NCBI GenBank assembly: GCA_905203555.1
Contig: CAJKWK010000007.1
Span: 1 to 64,000 of the forward strand
Length of the DNA: 64,000 nt
DNA from: an uncultured Lachnospiraceae bacterium
Lineage (GTDB): Bacteria; Bacillota; Clostridia; Lachnospirales; Lachnospiraceae
Reading direction: 5' to 3'
Position 1 is the stretch's first letter; each line of letters starts with the position of its first letter. Shown piece after piece: positions 44,589 to 51,583 of this stretch. Made by a program: the position numbers and the translations under genes. Below the pieces are notes generated by a model that saw nothing but the letters and a program-made list of their open reading frames with translations, searched no databases and had not been told where the DNA came from.

Positions 44589-45151
44589 TATAATCCTCCT
44601 TTCAATGAATAAACTGTTCCGTCAAATACCAAGTCTAAATCAGATATAATCGTCTGTTCGTCATAGGTCATTTCGTTATTTGCAAACATACTTGCATATC
44701 CGTGTGCAATCAGGAATAATGAACGGAAAATGGTTTTCGCCTGTTCTGTATTGACCTCTACTTCTTTACTCAGTATAGCTATAATAGGCTGTAATTCTTC
44801 AGAATTTATCAACTCAGAAATATTTTTTCCTATAAACTCATTTGTTTGAAATAGAAACCGAAACAAATTTTTTTCTGTTTCAGCAAAGCGTATATAATTC
44901 AGTCCAATATCTTTCATCGGATTTTCACTCTGAATATTAGTTATATATTCGGAATGATACTCATCTGCCTTAACATATACAGTTTTTTTCAATTCCTCTA
45001 TTGTTTTAAAATGATACATAACAGGTTGAGTGGAACAGCCTAATTTTTTTGATACAGTTCGTGCATTGATATTTTCTGCTCCCTCACTTCGTGCTATCTC
45101 AAATGCTGCATCTATAATCATCTCTTTTGTAATTTTCACCTTTGGTGGCAT
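44588..45151 (-). CDS. TetR-family transcriptional regulator
   Basis: Encodes 187 residues from ATG 45151 (AGAGG upstream; the frame opens at 45160). The N-terminal helix-turn-helix has INARTVSKKLGCSTQPVMYHF. The C-terminal domain (about 75-185) is helical, as in WHG/TetR_C regulators. A perfect palindrome TGTTATATAACA lies about 32 bases before the start and is its likely operator. It probably autoregulates itself and the coupled CPBP protease. Confidence 0.9.
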   Translation of the reverse strand: MPPKVKITKEMIIDAAFEIARSEGAENINARTVSKKLGCSTQPVMYHFKTIEELKKTVYVKADEYHSEYITNIQSENPMKDIGLNYIRFAETEKNLFRFLFQTNEFIGKNISELINSEELQPIIAILSKEVEVNTEQAKTIFRSLFLIAHGYASMFANNEMTYDEQTIISDLDLVFDGTVYSLKGGL

Positions 45152-45182
45152 ATTTTTCACCTCTCTGCCATTTTATAATTAT

Positions 45183-45194
45183 TGTTATATAACA
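45183..45194. promoter_or_regulatory. palindrome, candidate TetR operator
   Basis: TGTTATATAACA, 12-bp perfect dyad in the promoter region of the TetR-CPBP pair. Confidence 0.5.
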
Positions 45195-45289
45195 TAAATT
45201 ATAATAAAAGGAGAGATTTTGTCAAGTTTCGTAACGAAAATATAGTAAAAATAAGCGACAGAGAATTTACTCCCTGCCGCCTTGTCTAC

Positions 45290-45670
45290 TTATGCGAATA
45301 TAATTTCCCTCTCCACAATCTCCATAGCACAAGCCCGAATGTTATTCATCTGTCCAACCCATTCTAAGGCATTTTTCGCCTTTAGGCGTTCCGTGATACC
45401 CTGTGCCTGCTTCATCTGTTCTACAATCCTTTCAAAGCGTTCCTCCGCCTGTTTATCGACATCCGCAAGATAAGCATTCAACTTGCCACTTGTGAGTAGC
45501 GTGGCGTAAAACGCCCTCTTATGTTCCTGTAAATATCGTTTGTGTCGCTGCCCCCATAAACCGATAGGTTTGTTTTCTTTTTCGGCTGGTAAGGTCAGGC
45601 AAGGGATATAATAATCTCTTTGCAGTTCATACCAAAGACCATTGCTTTCATCATAAATATACTTGTTCAT
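45290..45670 (-). CDS. TnpV-family transposon-encoded protein
   Basis: Encodes 126 residues from ATG 45670 with GGAGG upstream. It starts MNKYIYDESNGLWYELQRDY, with PIGLWGQRHKRYLQEHKRAF in the middle, typical of TnpV proteins found at one end of Firmicute transposons. The biochemical role is unknown. It lies next to the right direct repeat, supporting that end of the element. Confidence 0.85.
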   Translation of the reverse strand: MNKYIYDESNGLWYELQRDYYIPCLTLPAEKENKPIGLWGQRHKRYLQEHKRAFYATLLTSGKLNAYLADVDKQAEERFERIVEQMKQAQGITERLKAKNALEWVGQMNNIRACAMEIVEREIIFA

Positions 45671-45756
45671 TAAAAAATCCTCCACTATAATATATTCGCA
45701 CATATGTCACAGTTCTCCGATTGCCACACTCTGTTATATCTTGTTATGGGATTTTC

Positions 45757-45782
45757 TTTCCCTTGATTTTGCCCTTATAAGC
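45757..45782. repeat. right direct repeat of the mobile element (candidate att)
   Basis: Matches 40121-40146 at 24 of 26 bases in the same orientation (differences at the tenth and twenty-third positions). It lies 87 bases outside tnpV. Confidence 0.6.
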
Positions 45783-45931
45783 AGTCAGGGAGAGAGTAAA
45801 CTTGTGTGAAATCATATAAAGGGATAAGGCGAACACATTGCGATAAATCCTTTATTTTCAAGGCTTTTGGAGGATTTTATTGATAGACTATAACCTCTGC
45901 TAAGAGGCTATAAAATTGTGTTATTCAAATT

Positions 45932-46240
45932 CTAATTTGATGTCTTTGAAATAATTTTTTCAACAACATAACCAATAATTGCACCGACAACTAAAGTATT
46001 TATCATTGTCCATATAGCACCACTTATTGATGATGTCAATGTATATACTAATGAAGAAGCCGATACCAGAAAAGAAACAATTATACCTTTTAAAATGCTA
46101 TTCATTTTGAAATTGCACAAGGAAATAAGAATACCTATTGCAATCCATGTAGTACCCGTGGCAACATATACCTCTATTTCTAAATTTGGTGCAAACAAGA
46201 GAAAGAAAATATTTATAACAGCACCTATAATGCCTCCTAT
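45932..46240 (-). pseudogene. fragment of a glycine-rich membrane protein
   Basis: An ATG at 46198 gives 88 residues with three hydrophobic helices, but the frame continues upstream to about 46260 with another good helix (LVIGLIGGIIGAVINIFFLL) and no start codon. The N terminus therefore appears lost. It lies past the truncated AbiH gene. Family unknown. Confidence 0.45.
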
Positions 46241-46290
46241 CAGACCAATTACCAGAGTTCCCTTTCTATTTTAAACAACAAGCAAATTCC

Positions 46291-46509
46291 TCAAATACTT
46301 ATATAGCGCATCATCCCTCCATTTTTGCTGTTGCTTATTTTTCTGTTTCTGTTATCTTTTCTTTCAAAAGGAGCAAAATCATACATCCTTTCCATTTGAA
46401 ACAAAAAATCTTCCTCATACTTTTCAAGGTACTCTCTAAAATTCCAATAAGAAGTCTTTAATCCATGTTCTTTATCAAATCCATTTCCAATAATATATAA
46501 TTCTGGCAT
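46291..46509 (-). pseudogene. truncated AbiH-family phage-resistance protein
   Basis: ATG 46509 with AGAAGGG upstream. The first 35 residues (MPELYIIGNGFDKEHGLKTS and a following FREYLEKY) are the AbiH N terminus. After about 50 residues the sequence loses resemblance and stops at 72, while AbiH proteins are several hundred residues. It follows the frameshifted gene by 20 bases on the same strand. Probably nonfunctional. Confidence 0.75.
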
Positions 46510-46529
46510 TTTGAATTTCCCTTCTGAAA

Positions 46530-47067
46530 TCAAATATTTATATAATACTGCCGATATACGTTACATCCCTTTTCCATACCATATTGCCCCTCTATTTCAT
46601 ATTCCTCTGCATCATCATGATAGGTCAATATATTATATTCAAGCATCATCTCAAAAATCCATAAATCATCAAACATATTTCCCTGATACTCATTAAGCAC
46701 ACAGGTAATGCTATCAGAAATGTTAAATGCCGAATCGTCGTTCGCAGGAAAAATTTCACCCTCTAACTGTTCTTTGAGATTTCGCACAAAAACCGTATTT
46801 TTTACTGCATTCCTATATGTAAAATCAAACAGCTGCTGGCTGTCCATCTGGGCTACATCCTTTTTTCAATTGTGTTACACGATAATCTGTATTATTTAAC
46901 ATTAACTGTTTTATAAATAATTCCACGGAATTGTGAAGCACAGATACAAAGTGTTTACGATATTCCAGAGTTGCCTTTCCCTCTAAAATATAAGCACAAT
47001 ATCTAATAGCCATTGCCCATGCTTCGATCGCATTATTCTGCAAGATTTGATTTTTTATATAAGTCAT
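46530..47067 (-). pseudogene. frameshifted helical protein, possibly HEPN-like
   Basis: ATG 47067 overlaps the Fic stop (ATGA). The first part starts MTYIKNQILQNNAIEAWAMA and has FVSVLHNSVELFIKQLMLNN. The frame breaks at an A6G2 run (near 46860); removing one G joins it to MDSQQLFDFTYRNAVKN and onward to 46530, about 178 residues. The helical layout with NSVELFIK resembles HEPN-type nuclease-fold proteins, but this is inference. It sits between fic and abiH, so a toxin or defence role is likely. Confidence 0.55.
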
Positions 47068-47847
47068 TTATTTACCTCATTTTGTAATAAATATAATTTA
47101 ACCTCCCGCTCCCCATGCTCATATCGCTCTAAACGGTTCCAATAAATGATCCTACGAATTCGTCTTTCTGTCACTCTATACCCCGCTCCTCTTATAATAT
47201 CAGAGACTCTTTGTTTCATTTCCTGACCTCTTTCCAAAGCATCCAAAACTATCCTCTCTAAATACTCCGGCTTTCGTTTATCCCCTAAATCTGAAACCAA
47301 CGCACTTGCCGCAACCAAAGCAGTTCTCATGTATTGTGCATTGTCTTTAAATAAATCACTATCTATATAAAATCCTTTACTCTCTATAAACTGGCTACAA
47401 AATGTAATTACCGTGCGCGTGTTGCCCTCTCGATACGGACGCACTTTCCAAAGTTCAGCTAAATATTGGGAAAACATTTTTGCCACTTCTTCAAGCGTTG
47501 CTTTCTCCCAAGTATATTGATTCATTTTATTTAAGACAAATGTGGCGTCCTTTTCAATATCAAAACAATCAGAATACTCTATTGAAATCCCCCCCCAATG
47601 CCGGCTCTGTTTTTTCAATATTTATAATCCTAATTTTTCCCGCCCATTCGTAAATATCTTGAAAAATATAATAATGCATATCGCAAAGTGATGCAAAATC
47701 AAAACGGCTGGCGGATTCTCCTATTACAAGTTCCGCAAGCCGTATACTCGTATATTCTGCCTCCATACACGACAACCTTTCTCTGTCCCGTATATCAGCA
47801 AGATTCTTCAGAATATCTGTATGTGGATATAAGTATGGATCATTCAT
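47064..47847 (-). pseudogene. Fic-domain protein frameshifted in a G8 tract
   Basis: ATG 47847 starts MNDPYLYPHTDILKNLADIR, the usual N terminus of class I Fic toxins. At 47589-47596 a run of eight G (minus strand) throws the frame out. With seven G the reading continues directly into ISIEYSDCFDIEKDA and the Fic core WKVRPYREGNTRT, giving a 260-residue protein. The catalytic His of HxFx(D/E)GNxR is Arg here. Fic enzymes AMPylate target proteins. A VbhA-like antitoxin gene lies just upstream. Confidence 0.85.
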
Positions 47848-47858
47848 AATACTTTTCT

Positions 47859-48029
47859 CTATTCTTTCATCTTATATTTTTTGTCTAAAACCTTACGCAT
47901 ATCCTCCGTGGTCATCTCTCCACGATTTTCTTTCTCAATTAATTTTTTAAATTCTGGAGATGGTTCTAGTCCATCTACTTTAATCATACCTAATGCATAA
48001 TCCCATTTCTTATCTGTACTGACTAGCAT
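47859..48029 (-). CDS. VbhA-like Fic antitoxin
   Basis: Encodes 56 residues with GGGAG 8 bases before the ATG. The GLEPSPEFKKLIEKENRGEM and MRKVLDKKY segments follow the VbhA antitoxin family, which blocks the Fic ATP site with an inhibitory helix. The inhibitory (S/T)xxxE(G/N) motif aligns with MIKVDG here, so Ser is Met and Glu is Asp. It precedes fic by 11 bases. The family call comes from sequence pattern plus position. Confidence 0.78.
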   Translation of the reverse strand: MLVSTDKKWDYALGMIKVDGLEPSPEFKKLIEKENRGEMTTEDMRKVLDKKYKMKE

Positions 48030-48115
48030 AAAATCAACTCCCGATTTCTATTTTTATTTATTTTACCACATTCTATAGACAATATCCATTATAACTTTTA
48101 TACACACTGTATAAT

Positions 48116-48162
48116 AAAACCCTTGCAAATGGCATTTCCACACCATCCACAAGGGTTTTTTC
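48116..48162. terminator. terminator after tsf
   Basis: AAAACCCTTG / CAAGGGTTTT with an additional ATGG/CCAT pair inside. T-runs on both strands. Confidence 0.8.
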
Positions 48163-48189
48163 ATTCAAAATAACTCAGCAAACTACGCT

Positions 48190-49110
48190 TTATGCGTTCA
48201 TCTGAGCAGCAACTTCTGCAGCGAAATCTTCATTCTTCTTCTCAAGACCTTCACCTGTCTCGAAACGAACGAATTTCTTAACTGTTACGTTAGCGCCGTT
48301 CTCTTTTGCTACTTTTTCTACATATTTTCCAACTGTGTAGTCAGAATCCTGTACATATACCTGATCAAGCAAGCAGATTTCTTTCATCTCTTTGTTAAGA
48401 CGTCCGATAATCATCTTCTCAATGATGTTATCTGGCTTCTCTGGGTTTTCCATCTTAGCCTGAGCAAGAAGGATTTCTTTCTCATGCTCAAGGAAGGAAG
48501 GATCTACTTCTTCACGAGATACATATTTTGGAGACATAGCTGCTACCTGCATAGCTACGTTCTTCAAGCAAGCCTTGATATCATCATTGACAACATCTGT
48601 ATCTGCCTCAATAAGAACTCCGATACGTCCGCCACCATGGATATAAGATACAACACATCCTTCAGCAACAACTTTTTCAAATCTTCTGATATTCAAGTTT
48701 TCTCCGATAACTGCGATTTTCTCTACAAGAGCATCTTTTACTGTTTTGCTTGTATCTGCAGCCCAAGCCTCTGCCATAAATGCATCCATATCTGCTGCGT
48801 CAGAAGCAACTGCCTGCTCTGCAACTTCTGCTACATAAGCCTGGAAGTCTGCGTTCTTAGCTACGAAGTCTGTTTCAGAGTTAACTTCTACGATTGCTGC
48901 TACTTTGTCATCTTTTACAACTGTTTTAACGATACCTTCTGCTGCGATTCTTCCTGCTTTCTTCTCAGCTTTTGCCTGTCCGTTCTTTCTCAGGTACTCT
49001 ACTGCTGCATCCAGGTCTCCGTTTGTTTCATTCAAAGCTTTCTTGCAGTCCATCATTCCTGCACCTGTCATTTCTCTTAATTCTTTTACCATGCTTGCTG
49101 TAATTGCCAT
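48190..49110 (-). CDS. tsf: elongation factor Ts
   Basis: Guanine-nucleotide exchange factor for EF-Tu. From ATG 49110 (GAGGAGG upstream) it starts MAITASMVKELREMTGAGMM, with the UBA-like domain and VNSETDFVAKN motif. 306 residues is usual. Downstream of rpsB with an attenuator-like hairpin between. Confidence 0.97.
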   Translation of the reverse strand: MAITASMVKELREMTGAGMMDCKKALNETNGDLDAAVEYLRKNGQAKAEKKAGRIAAEGIVKTVVKDDKVAAIVEVNSETDFVAKNADFQAYVAEVAEQAVASDAADMDAFMAEAWAADTSKTVKDALVEKIAVIGENLNIRRFEKVVAEGCVVSYIHGGGRIGVLIEADTDVVNDDIKACLKNVAMQVAAMSPKYVSREEVDPSFLEHEKEILLAQAKMENPEKPDNIIEKMIIGRLNKEMKEICLLDQVYVQDSDYTVGKYVEKVAKENGANVTVKKFVRFETGEGLEKKNEDFAAEVAAQMNA

Positions 49111-49145
49111 GATTGTTTTCCTCCTCTTTTTGTTTTGGAAAATAT

Positions 49146-49180
49146 AATGCTCCAACCTGCACTTGTCAGGCTGAAGCATT
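49146..49180 (-). terminator. attenuator-like hairpin between rpsB and tsf
   Basis: AATGCT / AGCATT outer and CCTG / CAGG inner stems, followed by ATATTTTCC on the minus strand. Partial termination would set the rpsB:tsf ratio. Confidence 0.55.
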
Positions 49181-49190
49181 CAAGTCCTTT

Positions 49191-49931
49191 TTACTCTTCA
49201 ACAGCCTCTTCTTCTACTGCTTCTTCCTCGTAGTATACTTCTTCTGCTGCTCCCTGGTTTGCTTCGATTACTGCATCAGCCATCTTAGAAACGATCAGTT
49301 TCACAGCTCTGATTGCATCATCATTACCCGGAATTACATAATCCAGTTCTTCCGGATCACAGTTTGTATCACAGATACCGATCAACGGAATACCAAGTGT
49401 GTGTGCTTCCTGTACACAGATTCTTTCTTTCTTCGGATCAACGATGAAGATTGCATCCGGGATTCTCTTCATTTCTTTAATACCACCCAGGTTCTTCTCC
49501 AGTTTTTCCCATTCTTTCTTAATCTCGATAACTTCTTTCTTCGGAAGAACATCAAATGTTCCATCCTCTGCCATTCTCTCGATATCTTTCAGTCTCTGAA
49601 TACGGCTCTGGATTGTCTTGAAGTTTGTCAGCATACCGCCAAGCCATCTTTCATTTACATAGAACATTCCACAACGCTCTGCCTCTGTTCTGATAGCATC
49701 CTGAGCCTGTTTCTTTGTTCCTACGAAGAGGATTGTACCACCATTAGCAGCGATATCTGCTACTGCCTGGTAAGCATCGTCAACCATTCCTACAGATTTC
49801 TGCAGGTCAATGATGTAGATACCATTTCTCTCTGTGTAAATGTACGGAGCCATCTTAGGGTTCCATCTTCTTGTCTGATGTCCAAAGTGAACACCTGCTT
49901 CCAAAAGCTGTTTCATTGAAATAACGCTCAT
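49191..49931 (-). CDS. rpsB: 30S ribosomal protein S2
   Basis: From ATG 49931 (GGAGG upstream) it starts MSVISMKQLLEAGVHFGHQT, the S2 N terminus. GTKKQAQDAI and NERWLGGMLTN are family segments. 246 residues, with a Glu-rich tail. First gene of rpsB-tsf, behind a structured leader. Confidence 0.98.
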   Translation of the reverse strand: MSVISMKQLLEAGVHFGHQTRRWNPKMAPYIYTERNGIYIIDLQKSVGMVDDAYQAVADIAANGGTILFVGTKKQAQDAIRTEAERCGMFYVNERWLGGMLTNFKTIQSRIQRLKDIERMAEDGTFDVLPKKEVIEIKKEWEKLEKNLGGIKEMKRIPDAIFIVDPKKERICVQEAHTLGIPLIGICDTNCDPEELDYVIPGNDDAIRAVKLIVSKMADAVIEANQGAAEEVYYEEEAVEEEAVEE

Positions 49932-49961
49932 GTTTCTTTCCTCCATTTGGTTTTAATCTTC

Positions 49962-50031
49962 CGTATGTTTTTATTTCCTCTCTGAGACCACCTGTTTTCA
50001 GGTTAGGCACCGCCAGAGATAACGACATACG
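49962..50031 (-). promoter_or_regulatory. structured rpsB mRNA leader
   Basis: Three nested stems on the minus strand: CGTATGT/ACATACG (50031-50025 with 49968-49962), CTCTG/CAGAG (50018-50014 with 49984-49980) and ACCTG/CAGGT (50003-49999 with 49994-49990). The outer stem closes about 30 bases before the start. This layout suggests autoregulation by S2, as in other ribosomal protein leaders. A named Rfam family cannot be assigned by eye. Confidence 0.55.
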
Positions 50032-50051
50032 TGTTTTTTCGCAACATTTGT

Positions 50052-50080
50052 AGTTTAGCATAGATTCTGCCGGATTGCAA
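50052..50080 (-). promoter_or_regulatory. rpsB promoter
   Basis: Minus-strand TTGCAA (50080-50075), 17 bases, TAAACT (50057-50052) with TGn extension. Lies just upstream of the leader structure. Confidence 0.6.
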
Positions 50081-50112
50081 GGTTTTTCCCTTAAAATAAA
50101 TTGCAAAAAATC

Positions 50113-50148
50113 TAAAAAAATCCCGTCTCGGAAATCCGAAACGGGATT
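50113..50148 (-). terminator. terminator after the NlpC/P60 gene
   Basis: AATCCCGT/ACGGGATT with inner TCGGA/TCCGA, followed by TTTTTTT on the minus strand. Confidence 0.85.
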
Positions 50149-50183
50149 ACATCTTTATCTTTTGTTTTCTATATCACTTTTCA

Positions 50184-51269
50184 TTAGTAACGAACAAAAA
50201 CCATGCCCTCTTGTACCGGTCCCATAATTACTCCGATACCAAAATCAGCCGAATGAATCATCTGACCATTTCCCACATAGATACCACAATGTGTTGCATT
50301 CACTGCTACATCTCCCGGCTGTGGATCACTGACTCTCGGCCATCCAAGAAATGTAATTGTATTCCCTAGACGAGTATAGCCACCTGTCAGACAATGCGCC
50401 ACAAATCCTGAACAGTCAAATCGTCCTGGTGCACAACCCCCCCATACATATTCAGTTGGCTGACCAAGCCAGTAATATGCACGCTCAACAACTGAATTAC
50501 CAGTATTGACATCATAACCAGGCGTGTTGTTTCCACCTCCGTTATCTGAAGGAGTATCTGTATTATCGGAAGGAGTATTTGTACCTCCTTGCACGACATT
50601 ATTCTGCTGTTGTGCAGCCTCTTCGGCTTTTCTTCTCTCTTCTTCTGCCTTTTCAGCCGCCTTTCTTGCCGCTTCCTGTATCATCGCATCTAAATTCTCA
50701 ACTTCAGCAGTCTTTGATTCTAATGTTGTAGATAACTCTTCTTTCTGAGTCTTATATTCGCCTTCCATTTTCTGAAGTTTTGCCTGATCTTCTTCAAGAG
50801 TCTTCTTCAGATCTTTAACCTCCTGAACCGTCTCCTGATAAACATCCAACTGCTTTCGATCATATGTATGTACCTTCTCGACATATTCTGCCTGCGTCAA
50901 TATCTCTGCAATACTTCCGGAAGTAAGTACACGTTCCAATGCAGACCCCTCTCCGGATTCGTACATATACTTAATACGCTTTTTCAAGTCTTCATATTGC
51001 TGTTTTTCTTTTTCTTCCGCAACTTTGAGATCTTCCTCTGCCTGGATAATCTCTTCACCCTTAGAAATCAACTGCAGTTCCAGATCATTCATCTTCTCAA
51101 TCAATGAATTCAACTGTGACTGAAGTGCATTTGCCTCGTTCTGTGCTGTTGCTTTCTGCGCCTCAAGTTTCTCCTGTTCATCCTCTGGTGCAGCAAACAC
51201 CGGAGTGACTGCCATTGCACAAGTTAGTGTCAAGGCAATCAATGTACGCTGTACTTTCTTTAATTTCAT
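50184..51269 (-). CDS. PcsB-like peptidoglycan hydrolase with NlpC/P60 domain
   Basis: Encodes 361 residues: signal peptide (about 1-26, ending VFAAPE), two long coiled-coil helices (about 30-215) as in PcsB/CwlO, a Thr/Asp/Asn/Gly-rich linker (about 220-255), and a C-terminal NlpC/P60 endopeptidase. Catalytic Cys is in RFDCSGFVAH and His in NATHCGIYVGNG. Secreted; it probably cleaves peptide crosslinks during growth or division, controlled through the coiled coil. Single gene with terminator; a TGTTAC pair upstream may be a WalR-type site. Confidence 0.92.
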   Translation of the reverse strand: MKLKKVQRTLIALTLTCAMAVTPVFAAPEDEQEKLEAQKATAQNEANALQSQLNSLIEKMNDLELQLISKGEEIIQAEEDLKVAEEKEKQQYEDLKKRIKYMYESGEGSALERVLTSGSIAEILTQAEYVEKVHTYDRKQLDVYQETVQEVKDLKKTLEEDQAKLQKMEGEYKTQKEELSTTLESKTAEVENLDAMIQEAARKAAEKAEEERRKAEEAAQQQNNVVQGGTNTPSDNTDTPSDNGGGNNTPGYDVNTGNSVVERAYYWLGQPTEYVWGGCAPGRFDCSGFVAHCLTGGYTRLGNTITFLGWPRVSDPQPGDVAVNATHCGIYVGNGQMIHSADFGIGVIMGPVQEGMVFVRY

Positions 51270-51583
51270 TTTGTCACCTGTCCTTATTTTCTATTCATTA
51301 TCTATGTCCCCACATATATGGTTCATGATACACTACAAGACAAAGTTTTGCAATATTTTTGAAAAAAATCCGCACAAAAACCATATATCCGGGGGTTAAA
51401 GTTAATAATCATCAATATACTGTAAATATTATACCTTATCGCTCCAATTTTTGCAATAACTTTTAATAACTCTGTAACATTTTTCGTAACATTTTATTTA
51501 TCATATACTGTGAAATCATTCCCATTTGTTTTTTCATTATTTTAAATTTGTTTCTTCAATTTTAAATTTGTTTTTTCATTATC
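51270..51583. other. gene-free upstream region of the NlpC/P60 gene
   Basis: AT-rich, no coding sequence. Holds a pair of GTAACA (plus strand) hexamers 6 bases apart at 51474-51491, like a WalR/YycF box but with one base more than the usual spacing. It also holds about 2.5 copies of a 20-base T-rich tandem repeat at 51523-51580 (unit ATTTTAAATTTGTTTYTTCA) just past the hydrogenase-like gene. Confidence 0.5.

Larger units (their letters stand above)
40121..45782. mobile_element. 5.7-kb integrated mobilizable element (decayed)
   Basis: Bounded by imperfect direct repeats. Contents: integrase remnant, XRE regulator, excisionase-like protein, hairpin-rich oriT-like region, MobA/MobL relaxase interrupted by a stop, Cys-rich KTR protein, CPBP protease with TetR regulator, and TnpV. 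KTR and TnpV proteins are typical passengers of Firmicute conjugative and mobilizable transposons. No type IV secretion genes, so it would depend on a helper. The deleted integrase makes it immobile by its own means. Confidence 0.7.

Noticed and set aside
49113..49919. 268-codon plus-strand open frame
   Set aside because: Fully antisense to tsf/rpsB, no ribosome binding site, Cys/Phe-rich composition typical of a shadow frame.
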